From: Verrucomicrobiota bacterium
Lineage (GTDB): Bacteria; Verrucomicrobiota; Verrucomicrobiia; Limisphaerales; UBA1096
DNA length: 29,565 nt
Direction of reading: 5' to 3'
Assembly (NCBI GenBank): GCA_003972865.1
Contig: QOAX01000252.1
Location: forward strand, 1-29,565
This document shows positions 1 to 8,705 of this stretch, piece by piece. The translations under genes were made by a program, and so were the position numbers. The notes below the pieces were generated by a model. The model did not search any database. It was not told the origin of the DNA and saw only the letters and a list, made by a program, of their open reading frames with translations. Position 1 is the first letter of the stretch. Each line of letters opens with the position of its first letter.

Positions 1-311
1 CAATGTTCGTGGCCGTTGTTGACCAGGACATCAATGAAGCCGACTTGTTCACTTATTGTCTGGAAACGGTCAGGCAGCCCATCGAAATCCATGTGATCAA
101 GAACTGCCCCAAGATGATTGACCTCGTTTGGATCGAGTAGTTGCCCTGCCACTTCCACGGCACGGTCCAATTCACGGCTGGTTACCACAACCCTGCCACC
201 CGCCTCCGCCAGGGCTCGCGCCATGGCGCCCCCCAGATAACCACTGGCGCCTGTAATCAGGCAGGTCTTCCCCTTGAGATCAAAAAGTTTTTCAACTGTT
301 TTTTCGTTCAT
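1..311 (-). CDS. SDR family oxidoreductase, N-terminal part (runs off the window edge)
   Basis: Translating the minus strand from the ATG at 311 gives about 103 residues and no stop before the window edge. Residues 1-30 carry the Rossmann glycine motif TGASGYLG followed by an alanine-rich helix. The later VLVNNGH segment matches the NNAG position of short-chain dehydrogenases. These are NAD(P)-dependent cytoplasmic oxidoreductases acting on alcohols, sugars or hydroxy acids. The start overlaps the end of the upstream Gfo/Idh/MocA gene by 20 bases, so the two are probably translated together as the distal part of the leftward operon. The Tyr-x-x-x-Lys catalytic pair lies outside the window, so substrate cannot be inferred. 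The family call is firm; the precise role is unknown. Confidence 0.85.
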   Translation of the reverse strand, partial: MNEKTVEKLFDLKGKTCLITGASGYLGGAMARALAEAGGRVVVTSRELDRAVEVAGQLLDPNEVNHLGAVLDHMDFDGLPDRFQTISEQVGFIDVLVNNGHEH

Positions 312-1320
312 AAATCAAGCATTCAGGTTTGTTGACGTTCTGCCATTGGGAGGTTTGCTTGGCTTCTTCCAAAAGGGCCATTTGGCAGCCGAGTGTATGC
401 TTTGCCTCGTCAATGGTACAGGAAATGGAGGGTTGTCCCTCGATGGCGTCTAGATAGGAATTGGCCTGGTTGATGAAGGCATCATCCCTTTGAAATTCGT
501 TGCAGACTTCATCCTCCCAGTCACCATCGGGCCGATCCATGATGCGCAGGCGGTTGGCGCAAAGTTCCAGGCGGAGGGTGCTTCTCTCGCAAACCAATAT
601 GAAGGTGGATTCATTAGGATATTGATGTTGATTAAAGTGGTACGATCCCATGATATCGCCATGGCGAGCCAGGACATTGATCGTATCCTCGACCTCAACC
701 CCCTCTAGAGAAAGATGTTTCATGTCACCGGTTAATCGATCAATGGACCCCAACCACCACTGGGCTGTGTCCAAGAAGTGTGTGAGACCGTCTTGAACCG
801 CTCCCCCACCTGTTTCATGCCGAGCATAATATACTTCGCGGTAAGCAGGCCGGTAAGTGGGAAAATGCTGGCCGTGCACAATAGTCAATTGCAGGGGGAG
901 TCCCCAGCGCCCTTGGTCGATCTCATCTTTCACTTTGGCGACCAATGGATAATGCCGAAAGGTGTAGCCGACTTGGGCAACCAACCGCCGTTCAAGCACC
1001 CTTTTTTTCAGATCTTCAACACCTAAAAAATCTGTTGATAGCGGTTTTTCAATCAGTAAGTGGCAGCCGGCTTCGGCGGCTTGGATTGCCATTGGGATAT
1101 GCAGATGCGCGGGAGTCGCTATGACCACGGCTTTTGGGCTCGATGAAAGTGCATCACCCAAATCCTCATAGAGATGACTCACGTCATAATTGTTTTTCAT
1201 CCTGCCGAGCAAAGCTCGATCCATTTCACAAACCGAGACTTTTGCCCGGCCCGTTCTAAGGAAACAACAAATGTGGCGCTCGCCAATTGAGCCGGCCCCA
1301 ATGACCAGAATATCATGCAT
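292..1320 (-). CDS. Gfo/Idh/MocA family NAD(P)-dependent oxidoreductase
   Basis: The 342-residue product starts MHDILVIGAGSIGERH, the GxGxxG dinucleotide-binding motif of the Gfo/Idh/MocA family. It continues with AHLHIPMAIQAAEAGCHLLIEKPLS near residues 70-95, containing the characteristic EKP whose lysine helps catalysis. The C-terminal half fits the family's substrate-binding alpha/beta domain (GGAVQDGLTHFLD near residue 175). Members oxidise or reduce sugars, inositols and related polyols in the cytoplasm. The gene lies 2 bases after the hydroxyacyl-CoA-dehydrogenase-like gene and overlaps the following SDR gene by 20 bases, so it is in a tight leftward operon. Length is normal. The substrate is not readable from sequence. 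Confidence 0.9.
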   Translation of the reverse strand: MHDILVIGAGSIGERHICCFLRTGRAKVSVCEMDRALLGRMKNNYDVSHLYEDLGDALSSSPKAVVIATPAHLHIPMAIQAAEAGCHLLIEKPLSTDFLGVEDLKKRVLERRLVAQVGYTFRHYPLVAKVKDEIDQGRWGLPLQLTIVHGQHFPTYRPAYREVYYARHETGGGAVQDGLTHFLDTAQWWLGSIDRLTGDMKHLSLEGVEVEDTINVLARHGDIMGSYHFNQHQYPNESTFILVCERSTLRLELCANRLRIMDRPDGDWEDEVCNEFQRDDAFINQANSYLDAIEGQPSISCTIDEAKHTLGCQMALLEEAKQTSQWQNVNKPECLIYERKNS

Positions 1321-1322
1321 GG

Positions 1323-2309
1323 TCAGTCGGAGGATCGATGCGTTTCTTCTCGATCGTCCAAGGGATAAAATTCATCCAGAAGCGCCTTCGCACGCCAGGC
1401 AAACTCATGGTAGCGCTTCTGCCAATCCGGTGAGTCTGGGCTGTATTCGTAAAAGCCTGACCCGGTGGGCTGACCACCTGCCCCTTCCTGTTTTAGGCGT
1501 TCCAGTAATTCAGGCAATTGTTCATTTTCGCTGCACAAGGTGGGCAGAACGCGTTCAATGGACTTTGCGTAAAGTTCGGGGCCACCGGTAATGTCCATCC
1601 AGCGAAACGGTCCGCACATTGCTGCCCAAAGACCAAAGGCATTGCGACAGGAACGATCAATGGTTTCCACATCCGCCACACCCTGGTCCACCATGTGGGC
1701 GGCCTCGCGGTACATGGCATAGCCAATGCGGTTGACAATAAATCCGGGCACGTCCTTTTGAACAAGTGACGGCTCCTTGCCCAAGCGCTTGGCCAAGGCT
1801 GCCGCCTTTTCAAAGGTTTGTTCGGAAGTGTGCTCGCCCCGGATCAACTCAAGAAAGCGGGTTGCGTGAGCCGGCTCCGCCCAGTGCATACCCACAAATC
1901 GATCTGGATTTTTTCTGTTTTGCTGTAACTGCGTGATTGGAATGGCGGAGGTGTTACTGCCTACCGGAACCTCGGGCCCGATGAATTCTTCAATTTGGTC
2001 AAAGACCTCCTGCTTGGATGTCGGATCTTCAATGACGGATTCAATGACAAAGTTGCACGGCGCAAAGGAATCAAGGGACTCAACCGGCTCGAACTTGGAT
2101 TGCCAGGTTTGTGAAAGCCCGGGATCAAATCCCGCCCGTTCAATAAGGTCCGAGATGGCATGATCAATGTAGGTAATGGCCTTTTCATGAGGTTGATCCG
2201 GTTGGGTATAGCCCACAACACGAAACCCGTGCGCCAAGCAGCATGCGGCGATTCCGCGTCCCAGTAATCCGAGTCCCGCCACTCCAATGGTTGTGTCCGT
2301 TGAATTCAT
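1323..2309 (-). CDS. 3-hydroxyacyl-CoA dehydrogenase family protein (NAD-dependent)
   Basis: The 328-residue product begins with a Rossmann motif, GVAGLGLLGRGIAACC, at residues 9-24. SNTSAIPITQLQQ near residue 118 and the following GMHWAEPAH match the family catalytic region (normally HFFNP). The segment VQKDVPGFIVNRIGYAMYREA near 185-205 is the conserved link to the C-terminal helical domain. The family includes beta-oxidation enzymes and also carnitine and L-gulonate dehydrogenases that act on free hydroxy acids. With no thiolase or acyl-CoA ligase nearby, the free hydroxy-acid type is the more likely reading; this is inference. It sits 4 bases after the amidohydrolase and 2 bases before the Gfo/Idh/MocA gene. 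Confidence 0.85.
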   Translation of the reverse strand: MNSTDTTIGVAGLGLLGRGIAACCLAHGFRVVGYTQPDQPHEKAITYIDHAISDLIERAGFDPGLSQTWQSKFEPVESLDSFAPCNFVIESVIEDPTSKQEVFDQIEEFIGPEVPVGSNTSAIPITQLQQNRKNPDRFVGMHWAEPAHATRFLELIRGEHTSEQTFEKAAALAKRLGKEPSLVQKDVPGFIVNRIGYAMYREAAHMVDQGVADVETIDRSCRNAFGLWAAMCGPFRWMDITGGPELYAKSIERVLPTLCSENEQLPELLERLKQEGAGGQPTGSGFYEYSPDSPDWQKRYHEFAWRAKALLDEFYPLDDREETHRSSD

Positions 2310-2313
2310 CTCT

Positions 2314-3159
2314 CTACTCCAGGCCCAGAATGGAAAGGGTCTTCCTTGAAATCATTTTTTCAATTTCGCTCTCGTCCAGTCTTGGTAATGCCGTGCCATC
2401 GAGCATGTGATTGAGGTTGCGCAATCCGGCAATCGATTCATTAACTGTGGTAAAGGGATAATCGGTGCCAAAAAGTACCTTGTCCCAAACCCCGTACTCC
2501 TGAACGAGCATCAGGCTGTTGTACAGTTGGAACGGCCGGTAGTGGAGTGCGCTCACGTCTGCATAGACATTCGGATGTTTGCGGATCACGGCCACGCATT
2601 CGGCTTCATAGGGGTGTGCAAGATGGGCCAGGATGATTGTTACCTGGGGGTAGCGAATGGCAACTGGATCGAGATGACGCGGAAGGGTGCATGCCAACGG
2701 AGCCTGGGAAACAAAGGTTGTACCGGTGTGCAACAGTACAGGCAGGTTATGCTCACTGGCATAACTCCAAAGCGGATCAAGTATAGTATCGTCCGGCATG
2801 AAACCGGCGTACATGGGGAGTAGTTTAACACCCTTCAAGCCCAGTTCCTGATGGCCCAAGCGCAATTCTTCCTTCCAGCCCCTTTGGGTTGGATCCACTG
2901 AGAGAAAGCCGATCAATGAATCCGGATTTGCTTCCACGTAATCCGCCACGTACTGATCCTCGACCCAAAGACCGCTCAGCCTGGCCTTTCCGCCAAAAAC
3001 AATCGTCCGCACTTCTTCCGGTGAAGCTTCCCGGTACTCGTTATACTTCACCGTGAGATCCACCTCCTGCCCTGCCCGGGCCCGGATCGCCTGCATTCTG
3101 AAATCCTCCTGAAAATGATCCGGGTATCTCCAGGCGTGGCTATGGGCGTCGATAATCAT
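2314..3159 (-). CDS. Amidohydrolase family protein (Amidohydrolase_2, TIM barrel)
   Basis: The 281-residue product starts MIIDAHSHAWRYP; HxH at residues 6 and 8 is the usual first metal-binding motif. Other family landmarks are VLLHTGTT near 140, ILAHLAHPYEAE near 175 and the C-terminal LFGTDYPF near 230, whose Asp is the expected catalytic metal ligand. This group (COG2159-like) includes lactonases, decarboxylases and hydrolases of small carboxylated rings. The start codon overlaps the stop of the upstream DapA-family gene by 4 bases, an arrangement typical of translational coupling. The product probably performs a hydrolysis, lactone-opening or decarboxylation step in the same pathway; which one is not determinable. 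Confidence 0.88.
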   Translation of the reverse strand: MIIDAHSHAWRYPDHFQEDFRMQAIRARAGQEVDLTVKYNEYREASPEEVRTIVFGGKARLSGLWVEDQYVADYVEANPDSLIGFLSVDPTQRGWKEELRLGHQELGLKGVKLLPMYAGFMPDDTILDPLWSYASEHNLPVLLHTGTTFVSQAPLACTLPRHLDPVAIRYPQVTIILAHLAHPYEAECVAVIRKHPNVYADVSALHYRPFQLYNSLMLVQEYGVWDKVLFGTDYPFTTVNESIAGLRNLNHMLDGTALPRLDESEIEKMISRKTLSILGLE

Positions 3160-4079
3160 GACTGGGTTTCAACGACCGCTTCAGACAGGATTTCAAAGAG
3201 CCTGTCAACTTCGCTTTTCGTTTCATCATCAAGATGAAATCCAACCGGCGAACGAACAATCGTGTTCTCGAAAATACCCTGTTTAACCAGAAGGTATTTT
3301 TCAACGGCAAGAAATCCGTCCAGCCCGCTTTGCAGGGCGACCAGCGATGAAATCGGAAAGGACAGCCGGTAGATTCTAGATGAATCCCCCTTGGCCAAGG
3401 CCTCCCACAAGGCTACTTGGGCGTCGATGATTTCCGCGCCCGGCATCGTTCCCACAATCCCCCTGCGGTAGCTGTCCACCAATGAAATTCCACCGGATCC
3501 CTCAAAGATTCGCGCTTGCCCAATGGTTGCATCCCGTAACGCTGAAAGGTTCTGGCCGATGGGAACCGCCTCCGGTTTGAACAGAACCCGTTCCGGTCCG
3601 AAATCCTCGAGTACTTTTGCCTGCAATTCCACCGGCATCGGCCGGCCGACGTAACCGCTGGCATCCTGAATGATGACCGGAACTTCAACTGCCTCGAGAA
3701 TCGACGTGTAATAGCGAACCAACTCATCCTGACCCAAGGTAATGGAAACGGGCGGGATTGCCATTACAGCGGAAGCCCCACAGTCTTCTGCATGTCTGGC
3801 ATGCCGGATGGCGGTATGCCGGCTCTCGGCACCGACACTAATCACCACGGGTCCAAGCCCCTGTGCCATGCTGCAGACTTGAGTTGCCAGTTCATCCCGC
3901 TCCTCACTGGACAGTCGAAGCGTCTCGGAAACCATGGCCATGACAATCCCGTTGGCTCTTCGCTTAAAAAGCCAATTGATCTCCTTTTTGAGGGTTTCGA
4001 AATCAATACTTTCGCCCTCGTGAAAAGGTGTTTGAAAAACGGGAAATACCCCGGCCAGTTGAATATGCGATTGGGACAA
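3156..4079 (-). CDS. Dihydrodipicolinate synthase (DapA) superfamily lyase/aldolase
   Basis: The 307-residue product has the DapA-family fold signature: LAGVFPVFQTPFHEGESID at the N terminus, VISVGAESRHTAIRHARHAEDCGASAVMAIPP in the middle, and VLFKPEA near residue 170, where the Schiff-base lysine is expected. Members catalyse aldol cleavage or condensation with pyruvate-like units (sialic-acid lyase, KDG aldolase and relatives). The usual YNxP motif is replaced by IQDASGY, so the canonical catalytic tyrosine appears to be missing. A TTG start is used with AGGGA about ten bases upstream. It is the first gene of the leftward operon and is separated from the divergent aminotransferase by only 45 bases, so both promoters must be compact or lie inside the coding regions. 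Confidence 0.88.
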   Translation of the reverse strand: MSQSHIQLAGVFPVFQTPFHEGESIDFETLKKEINWLFKRRANGIVMAMVSETLRLSSEERDELATQVCSMAQGLGPVVISVGAESRHTAIRHARHAEDCGASAVMAIPPVSITLGQDELVRYYTSILEAVEVPVIIQDASGYVGRPMPVELQAKVLEDFGPERVLFKPEAVPIGQNLSALRDATIGQARIFEGSGGISLVDSYRRGIVGTMPGAEIIDAQVALWEALAKGDSSRIYRLSFPISSLVALQSGLDGFLAVEKYLLVKQGIFENTIVRSPVGFHLDDETKSEVDRLFEILSEAVVETQS

Positions 4080-4124
4080 AGCAACGGTTCCCTGTTATGA
4101 GTCGCCAAACTCAAGCAGATTTGC

Positions 4125-5462
4125 TTGTCTTCTCCAAGCATGATCTCAGCCTCCCAGTCCCTTTATGAAAGGGCGAAAAGATTGATACCGGGAGGCACAC
4201 AGCTTCTCAGCAAACGGCCGGAAATATTTGCTCCCGGATGCTGGCCGGCCTACTATCGCGAAGCCCAGGGTTGTGAAGTCATTGATCTTGACGGAAACCG
4301 TTTATTAGATATGTCGATTATGGGCATCGGCACCTGCTTGCTCGGCTACAATGACCCGGATGTTTCCTCTGCAGTGATCAGTCGGATTCAATCCGGATCG
4401 ATGAGTTCCCTAAACAACCCGGAAGAGGTCGAGTTGGCGGAAGCGTTGCTGGAAATACATCCCTGGGCTGAGCAGGTTCGGTACGCTAGGACGGGTGGTG
4501 AAGCTATGGCGATTGCAGTGCGCATTGCGCGAGCTCATGGAAAACGAAACATCGTTGCGATTTGTGGATATCACGGCTGGCATGATTGGTACTTGGCAGC
4601 AAACCTTTCTTCGACGGATTCGGGGGGGCGCCTTCAGGATCATTTACTTCCCGGGCTTGAACCCCTTGGCGTCCCGGATGGATTGATCAAGACCGCTCTG
4701 CCGTTCCGCTATAACCACCTTGATGAATTGGAGGCAATTGTCCGTCAACATCCGGATCAATTGGCGGCTGTTGTGATGGAACCCACACGGCACGATGAAC
4801 CGGTCCCGGGATTTCTGGAGGGAGTCAGGAAATTATGTAATCAAGCCGAGGCTGTGTTGGTCGTGGATGAGATCACGGCCGGATGGAGGCTTCATCATGG
4901 CGGGGCACACCTGAAGTATGGTCTGCAGCCTGATATCGCCGTGTTTGGTAAGGCCTTGGGGAATGGCCATCCCATTGCTGCCGTGATTGGTAAACGTGAG
5001 GTCATGGAAGCTGCGCAATCTTCGTTCATTTCCAGTTCCTACTGGACTGAAGGGGTGGGGCCGGCGGCTGCTTTGGCGACCCTTACCAAACTGAAATCAG
5101 TCGATGTACCTGGTCACCTGAAAACAATCTCTGGAAGCCTCAGGGGAGGACTTGGTGATTTGGCCAAGCGTCTAGGCCTTAATCTTCGTTTCTCCGGGCA
5201 CCCGGCGATTACGGTCCTGTCTTTTGAAGATCCTCAGGCTAGCGCCCTGCAAACCCTGTTTACCGTAAGAATGTTGGCGCACGGAATCCTAACTGGTTCG
5301 GGTTTCTATGGATCATGGGCTCACCGCGAGGAGCATGTGGACCGTTTTCTGGAAGCTTCGGGCAAGGTTCTGCCTGAAATTGCGCAGGCTGTTGAAAATG
5401 GCGATGTGCTTGAGAGAATCCCGGGCGGAGTGAAACATTCCGGTTTTTCTCGTCTGACTTAG
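4125..5462 (+). CDS. Class III aminotransferase (glutamate-1-semialdehyde aminomutase-like)
   Basis: The 445-residue product is a PLP enzyme of the class III aminotransferase fold. It shows LIPGGTQLLSKRPE near the N terminus, YARTGGEAMAIAVRIARA (phosphate-binding region), GYHGWHDWY, VVDEITAGWRL (PLP-ring Asp) and AVFGKALGNGHPIAAV, where the Lys forms the aldimine. GYHGWHDWY and FGKALGNG resemble glutamate-1-semialdehyde aminomutases, but the catabolic setting makes haem synthesis an unlikely role. Translation may start at the TTG at 4125 or the ATG at 4140 (MISASQSLYERA); neither has a strong ribosome site. It leads a rightward group with the symporter only 11 bases downstream. Inferred role: removing or moving an amino group on the imported substrate. 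Confidence 0.9.
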   Translation: MSSPSMISASQSLYERAKRLIPGGTQLLSKRPEIFAPGCWPAYYREAQGCEVIDLDGNRLLDMSIMGIGTCLLGYNDPDVSSAVISRIQSGSMSSLNNPEEVELAEALLEIHPWAEQVRYARTGGEAMAIAVRIARAHGKRNIVAICGYHGWHDWYLAANLSSTDSGGRLQDHLLPGLEPLGVPDGLIKTALPFRYNHLDELEAIVRQHPDQLAAVVMEPTRHDEPVPGFLEGVRKLCNQAEAVLVVDEITAGWRLHHGGAHLKYGLQPDIAVFGKALGNGHPIAAVIGKREVMEAAQSSFISSSYWTEGVGPAAALATLTKLKSVDVPGHLKTISGSLRGGLGDLAKRLGLNLRFSGHPAITVLSFEDPQASALQTLFTVRMLAHGILTGSGFYGSWAHREEHVDRFLEASGKVLPEIAQAVENGDVLERIPGGVKHSGFSRLT

Positions 5463-5473
5463 ACATTACGCTC

Positions 5474-6982
5474 ATGACGATCTGTCACTCTAGCTTGGCG
5501 GCCATCAGTTCCATTGATTGGGGAGTCATTGTCCTGTACGCGATTGGGATGGTTGCTGTTGGGCTTTATTATTCCCGGAAAATCAATAACACCGAGGATT
5601 ACCTTTTGGGGGGGCGGCAAATGAAACCCATCATGGTGGGACTGTCACTGTTTGCCTCGCTGCTGAGCACAATTTCCTACTTGAGCTACACCGGTGAAAT
5701 GATCCGTTACGGCCCGATGTTCATTACCGGTGCACTTGCATTCCCGTTCGTCATCTTTGTGGTGGGTTCGTTTATGATCCCTTATTTCATGAAGCTTCGA
5801 GTCACCTCAGCTTATGAGATTTTAGAGCAACGACTGGGCCTCAGCATTCGCCTGCTTGGGTCATTTCTTTTCATCTTGATCAGGTTTTTTTGGATGGCCG
5901 TTATTATTCATGCAACCACCGACAAGGTCCTGATTCCCGTACTTGGATTGGGGGGAAACTGGACTGCTCCAATTTGCATCCTGATGGGCTTGGTCACCAT
6001 CATTTACACCAGTCTTGGCGGCCTTCGTGCCGTGGTGTTTACAGATGTGGTCCAGTCGGGAATTCTTTTTGGAGGTGGGATTTTGACCGTTGTTCTTGTA
6101 GCAAATGAATTGGGCGGTGTCCGGGAATTATGGCCCGAGGGCTGGTTGGCGCATTGGGGGAAACCGAATTGGGGTTACGACCCGGAAGCCCGTATGACTC
6201 TTGTGAGTGTGTTCTTGGCTGTTTTTTGTTGGCACACCTGCACTGCGGGGTCAGACCAGATTGTCATTCAAAGATATTTTGCGACACGAGACGCAAAGGC
6301 GGCGCGGAAGGTTCTGGTGATCAATTTAATCGCGGATTTCTTGGCGATGTTGCTGATGGCCCTGGTTGGCCTTGCCTTGATCGCTTATTTCACTGCGAAT
6401 CCGGGTGAGTTCGGAGACGATCAATCATTGACCAACAATTCGGATCAACTTTTCCCCAGATTCATTTCAAAGGGACTTCCGGTTGGGATAACCGGTCTGG
6501 TCATTGCCGGTTTATTGGCCGCCGCCATGTCTAGTCTGTCATCCGGAATGAACTCTGCTTCATCGGTCATCACCAGTGACTTTATTTCCCGCTTACGCTC
6601 CAGCGAACTTGATGAGAAATCCAAGATAGTCATTGCCCGTTGGGTTTCTGTGCTTATCGGCGTGGTGGTTGTTACATTGAGTTTGTTTGTGGATCGGGTG
6701 CCGGGAAACCTGTTTGAGGTGGCCATCAAGGTGGTCAATTTGTTTGTCTCTCCACTCTTTGTCCTTTTTTTCCTGGCCATGTTTGTCAGATTCAGTAATG
6801 CCCGTGGAGCTTGGTGCGGAGTGTTAACGTCAATAACCATTGCGGTGCTGATTGCCTTCTGGGAGGAAATAACAGGGCACAAGGGCATCAGTTTTCTTTG
6901 GATTATGCCGGCAGCATTTGTTGGAGGAACCCTTGTTGGCACGGTTGCAAGTTTCGTTTTAAGAACAAAACAAGAAACATAG
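5474..6982 (+). CDS. Sodium:solute symporter family transporter (SSS)
   Basis: The 502-residue, strongly hydrophobic protein has about 13 predicted membrane segments, the usual size and topology for SSS transporters. Family landmarks are the early YYSRKINNTEDYLLGGRQMKP loop, SYTGE in the broken helix region, GGLRAVVFTDVVQ near 185-197 and the Ala/Ser-rich AAAMSSLSSGMNS near 355. Such proteins import sugars, amino acids, vitamins or sialic acids with Na+ across the inner membrane. The gap to the aminotransferase is 11 bases and to the PhyH gene 4 bases, so co-transcription is very likely. It supplies the pathway's substrate, which cannot be named from sequence. Confidence 0.93.
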   Translation: MTICHSSLAAISSIDWGVIVLYAIGMVAVGLYYSRKINNTEDYLLGGRQMKPIMVGLSLFASLLSTISYLSYTGEMIRYGPMFITGALAFPFVIFVVGSFMIPYFMKLRVTSAYEILEQRLGLSIRLLGSFLFILIRFFWMAVIIHATTDKVLIPVLGLGGNWTAPICILMGLVTIIYTSLGGLRAVVFTDVVQSGILFGGGILTVVLVANELGGVRELWPEGWLAHWGKPNWGYDPEARMTLVSVFLAVFCWHTCTAGSDQIVIQRYFATRDAKAARKVLVINLIADFLAMLLMALVGLALIAYFTANPGEFGDDQSLTNNSDQLFPRFISKGLPVGITGLVIAGLLAAAMSSLSSGMNSASSVITSDFISRLRSSELDEKSKIVIARWVSVLIGVVVVTLSLFVDRVPGNLFEVAIKVVNLFVSPLFVLFFLAMFVRFSNARGAWCGVLTSITIAVLIAFWEEITGHKGISFLWIMPAAFVGGTLVGTVASFVLRTKQET

Positions 6983-6986
6983 ATTT

Positions 6987-7781
6987 ATGGTGTTATCATC
7001 GATACCTAGCAGAACTGTTGAAGAATCCTTTGACCGTGATGGCTTTGTCCATATGGAATCCTGTCTGTCACAAGAAGAATTCGGTATGGCCCAGAGGCAG
7101 ATTGAGCGTTACAAACGAGAAATTGTGCCAGAGTTGAACTTTATAGAGGCATTTTATGAGGACGATAATCAACCGAGCAGCCTCAAGCAACTTCAACGAA
7201 TGGATCAACATGATGAATGGTTTTCGCAGTTTGCACTCCAACCCAGATGGCTGGAACTTGCCGAACAAATGCTTCGGCAGACGGTGGTTCTTAACGGTGT
7301 TGAATGGTTCAACAAACCTAAACTATCAGGTAAGCCGACCCCTCCACATCAGGACGGATTCTACTTCTGTCTTAAGCCTGATGAAGCGGTAACCTTTTGG
7401 TTTGCCATTGACAGCGCAGATGAAGAGAACGGCTGCTTGCGATATGCCCGGGGAAGTCACCTTGGCGGTATTCGCCCTCATGGTTGCAGTCATATTCTTG
7501 GTTTTTCCCAGACCATCGTTGACTTTGGAGATGATGATCATGCCGGTGCCTATGCTGCACTGATGAAGCCGGGCGACATGGTTGCGCATCACTCGAGAAC
7601 GATTCATTGGGCGGATGGGAATGCAAGTAATCGTTCCAGGCAGAGCCTTGCCCTGGTATTCTTCTCAAAGCGCGCCCAAAGGGACGATGCAGCCTATAAC
7701 CGATACCAAGATTCCGTCAATCGGCAACATAGTGAAAAGGGGATAGGTCTAGCCTCAGTATCAGTAAAAGGTTTAGGATGA
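6987..7781 (+). CDS. Phytanoyl-CoA dioxygenase (PhyH) family Fe(II)/2-oxoglutarate oxygenase
   Basis: The 264-residue product contains PPHQDGFYFCLKPDEAVTFW near residues 118-137, giving the H-x-D iron ligands. NGCLRYARGSHLGG follows, then MVAHHSRTIHWADGNASNRSRQSLAL near 200-225, giving the distal iron His and the Arg that binds 2-oxoglutarate. PhyH enzymes hydroxylate small substrates using O2 and 2-oxoglutarate in the cytoplasm. The gene begins 4 bases after the symporter, and its stop codon overlaps the start of the prepilin-like gene (ATGA). Most likely it hydroxylates or demethylates the imported compound before the other enzymes act; the substrate is unknown. Confidence 0.9.
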   Translation: MVLSSIPSRTVEESFDRDGFVHMESCLSQEEFGMAQRQIERYKREIVPELNFIEAFYEDDNQPSSLKQLQRMDQHDEWFSQFALQPRWLELAEQMLRQTVVLNGVEWFNKPKLSGKPTPPHQDGFYFCLKPDEAVTFWFAIDSADEENGCLRYARGSHLGGIRPHGCSHILGFSQTIVDFGDDDHAGAYAALMKPGDMVAHHSRTIHWADGNASNRSRQSLALVFFSKRAQRDDAAYNRYQDSVNRQHSEKGIGLASVSVKGLG

Positions 7782-8587
7782 TTCTGTTTCGCAGGACTAG
7801 GCGTTATTCGGTTGCTTTCACCCTGATTGAGTTGCTGGTGGTGGTGGCCATCATTGCTATTCTTGCATCCCTGCTTTTGCCCGCCCTCGCCAAGGCCAAA
7901 ACGAGCGGCAAAAAAGCGGTGTGCAACTCCAACATGAAACAGATGGGTATCGCCGTTCTGCTGTATGTATCGGACAATGAATCCATGTTTCCAATATACA
8001 GCAACGCCAACCGGCCGACCCCTCATAACTCTCTGTATCAAAACGTCCGCCACTATATCTGGGGGGACAACCGGAATCAGGTTAGCGGTTTCAGAAACGA
8101 AGCCAAACGCCCGTTGACCCCCTACATGGGCGAGTTCGTGCCGGAATGTCCACTTGATGGGGGTTACCAGACTGGATCCGGGCTGGATTCGACCCTATAT
8201 ACCAAGGGCAATTTTTATGATGTTTACGGCAGCAGCTATGCCTTTCAGGCCTGTATCCTTGACAGGATCAAAGGAGAATCCATTTCATCCCTTGGGGAAC
8301 CGTGGGGCTCTGGTCCCATTACAGAAGTATTATATAATTATGCACAGGACAGGGTAAAGTTGCCTTCCCAACAGGTGATGGCAGGAGATTTTACCCTGAT
8401 TTACGCGGACTATTTTATTTACGGAAAGCCCCAGCACTTCATCTACACACAGATGCATCATCCCGCAGATTTTGTCTGCAATATGTTGTTTGTTGATGGC
8501 CATGCTGATGAGATCAAAATGAGGGCTCCTCCCGAACATCTGGTCAACCCGGATTACCGGATGGTCCGGCCAGATTATATTGACTAG
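7778..8587 (+). CDS. Prepilin-type N-terminal cleavage/methylation domain protein (pseudopilin-like)
   Basis: The 269-residue product has a short basic leader, then AFTLIELLVVVAIIAILASLLLPALAKAK, the class III (prepilin peptidase) signal and hydrophobic helix. The residue before the cleaved Phe is Ala rather than the usual Gly. The C-terminal domain holds CNSNMKQMGIAVLLYVSDNE and ends with FVDGHADEIK, a pattern seen in the very large pseudopilin-like families of Verrucomicrobia and Lentisphaerae. These are presumably membrane-anchored and displayed or assembled by a type II-like secretion system. The ATG overlaps the TGA of the PhyH gene, so it is translationally coupled to a metabolic operon. 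A specific function is not known for this family. Confidence 0.9.
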   Translation: MILFRRTRRYSVAFTLIELLVVVAIIAILASLLLPALAKAKTSGKKAVCNSNMKQMGIAVLLYVSDNESMFPIYSNANRPTPHNSLYQNVRHYIWGDNRNQVSGFRNEAKRPLTPYMGEFVPECPLDGGYQTGSGLDSTLYTKGNFYDVYGSSYAFQACILDRIKGESISSLGEPWGSGPITEVLYNYAQDRVKLPSQQVMAGDFTLIYADYFIYGKPQHFIYTQMHHPADFVCNMLFVDGHADEIKMRAPPEHLVNPDYRMVRPDYID

Positions 8588-8705
8588 ACAGATTGGTTTG
8601 TTGTAGCAGTTTGAGCCCATTAAAATGCTGATGTACCGAAGGGCCGGTTTGAGGTTGCAACATTATGAATGGCATTTAAACTTGAAATAAGAAACTGTTT
8701 ATCAA

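Noticed and set aside
4125..5462. hemL for haem biosynthesis
   Set aside because: The protein resembles glutamate-1-semialdehyde aminomutase, but its operon with a symporter and PhyH oxygenase points to catabolism.
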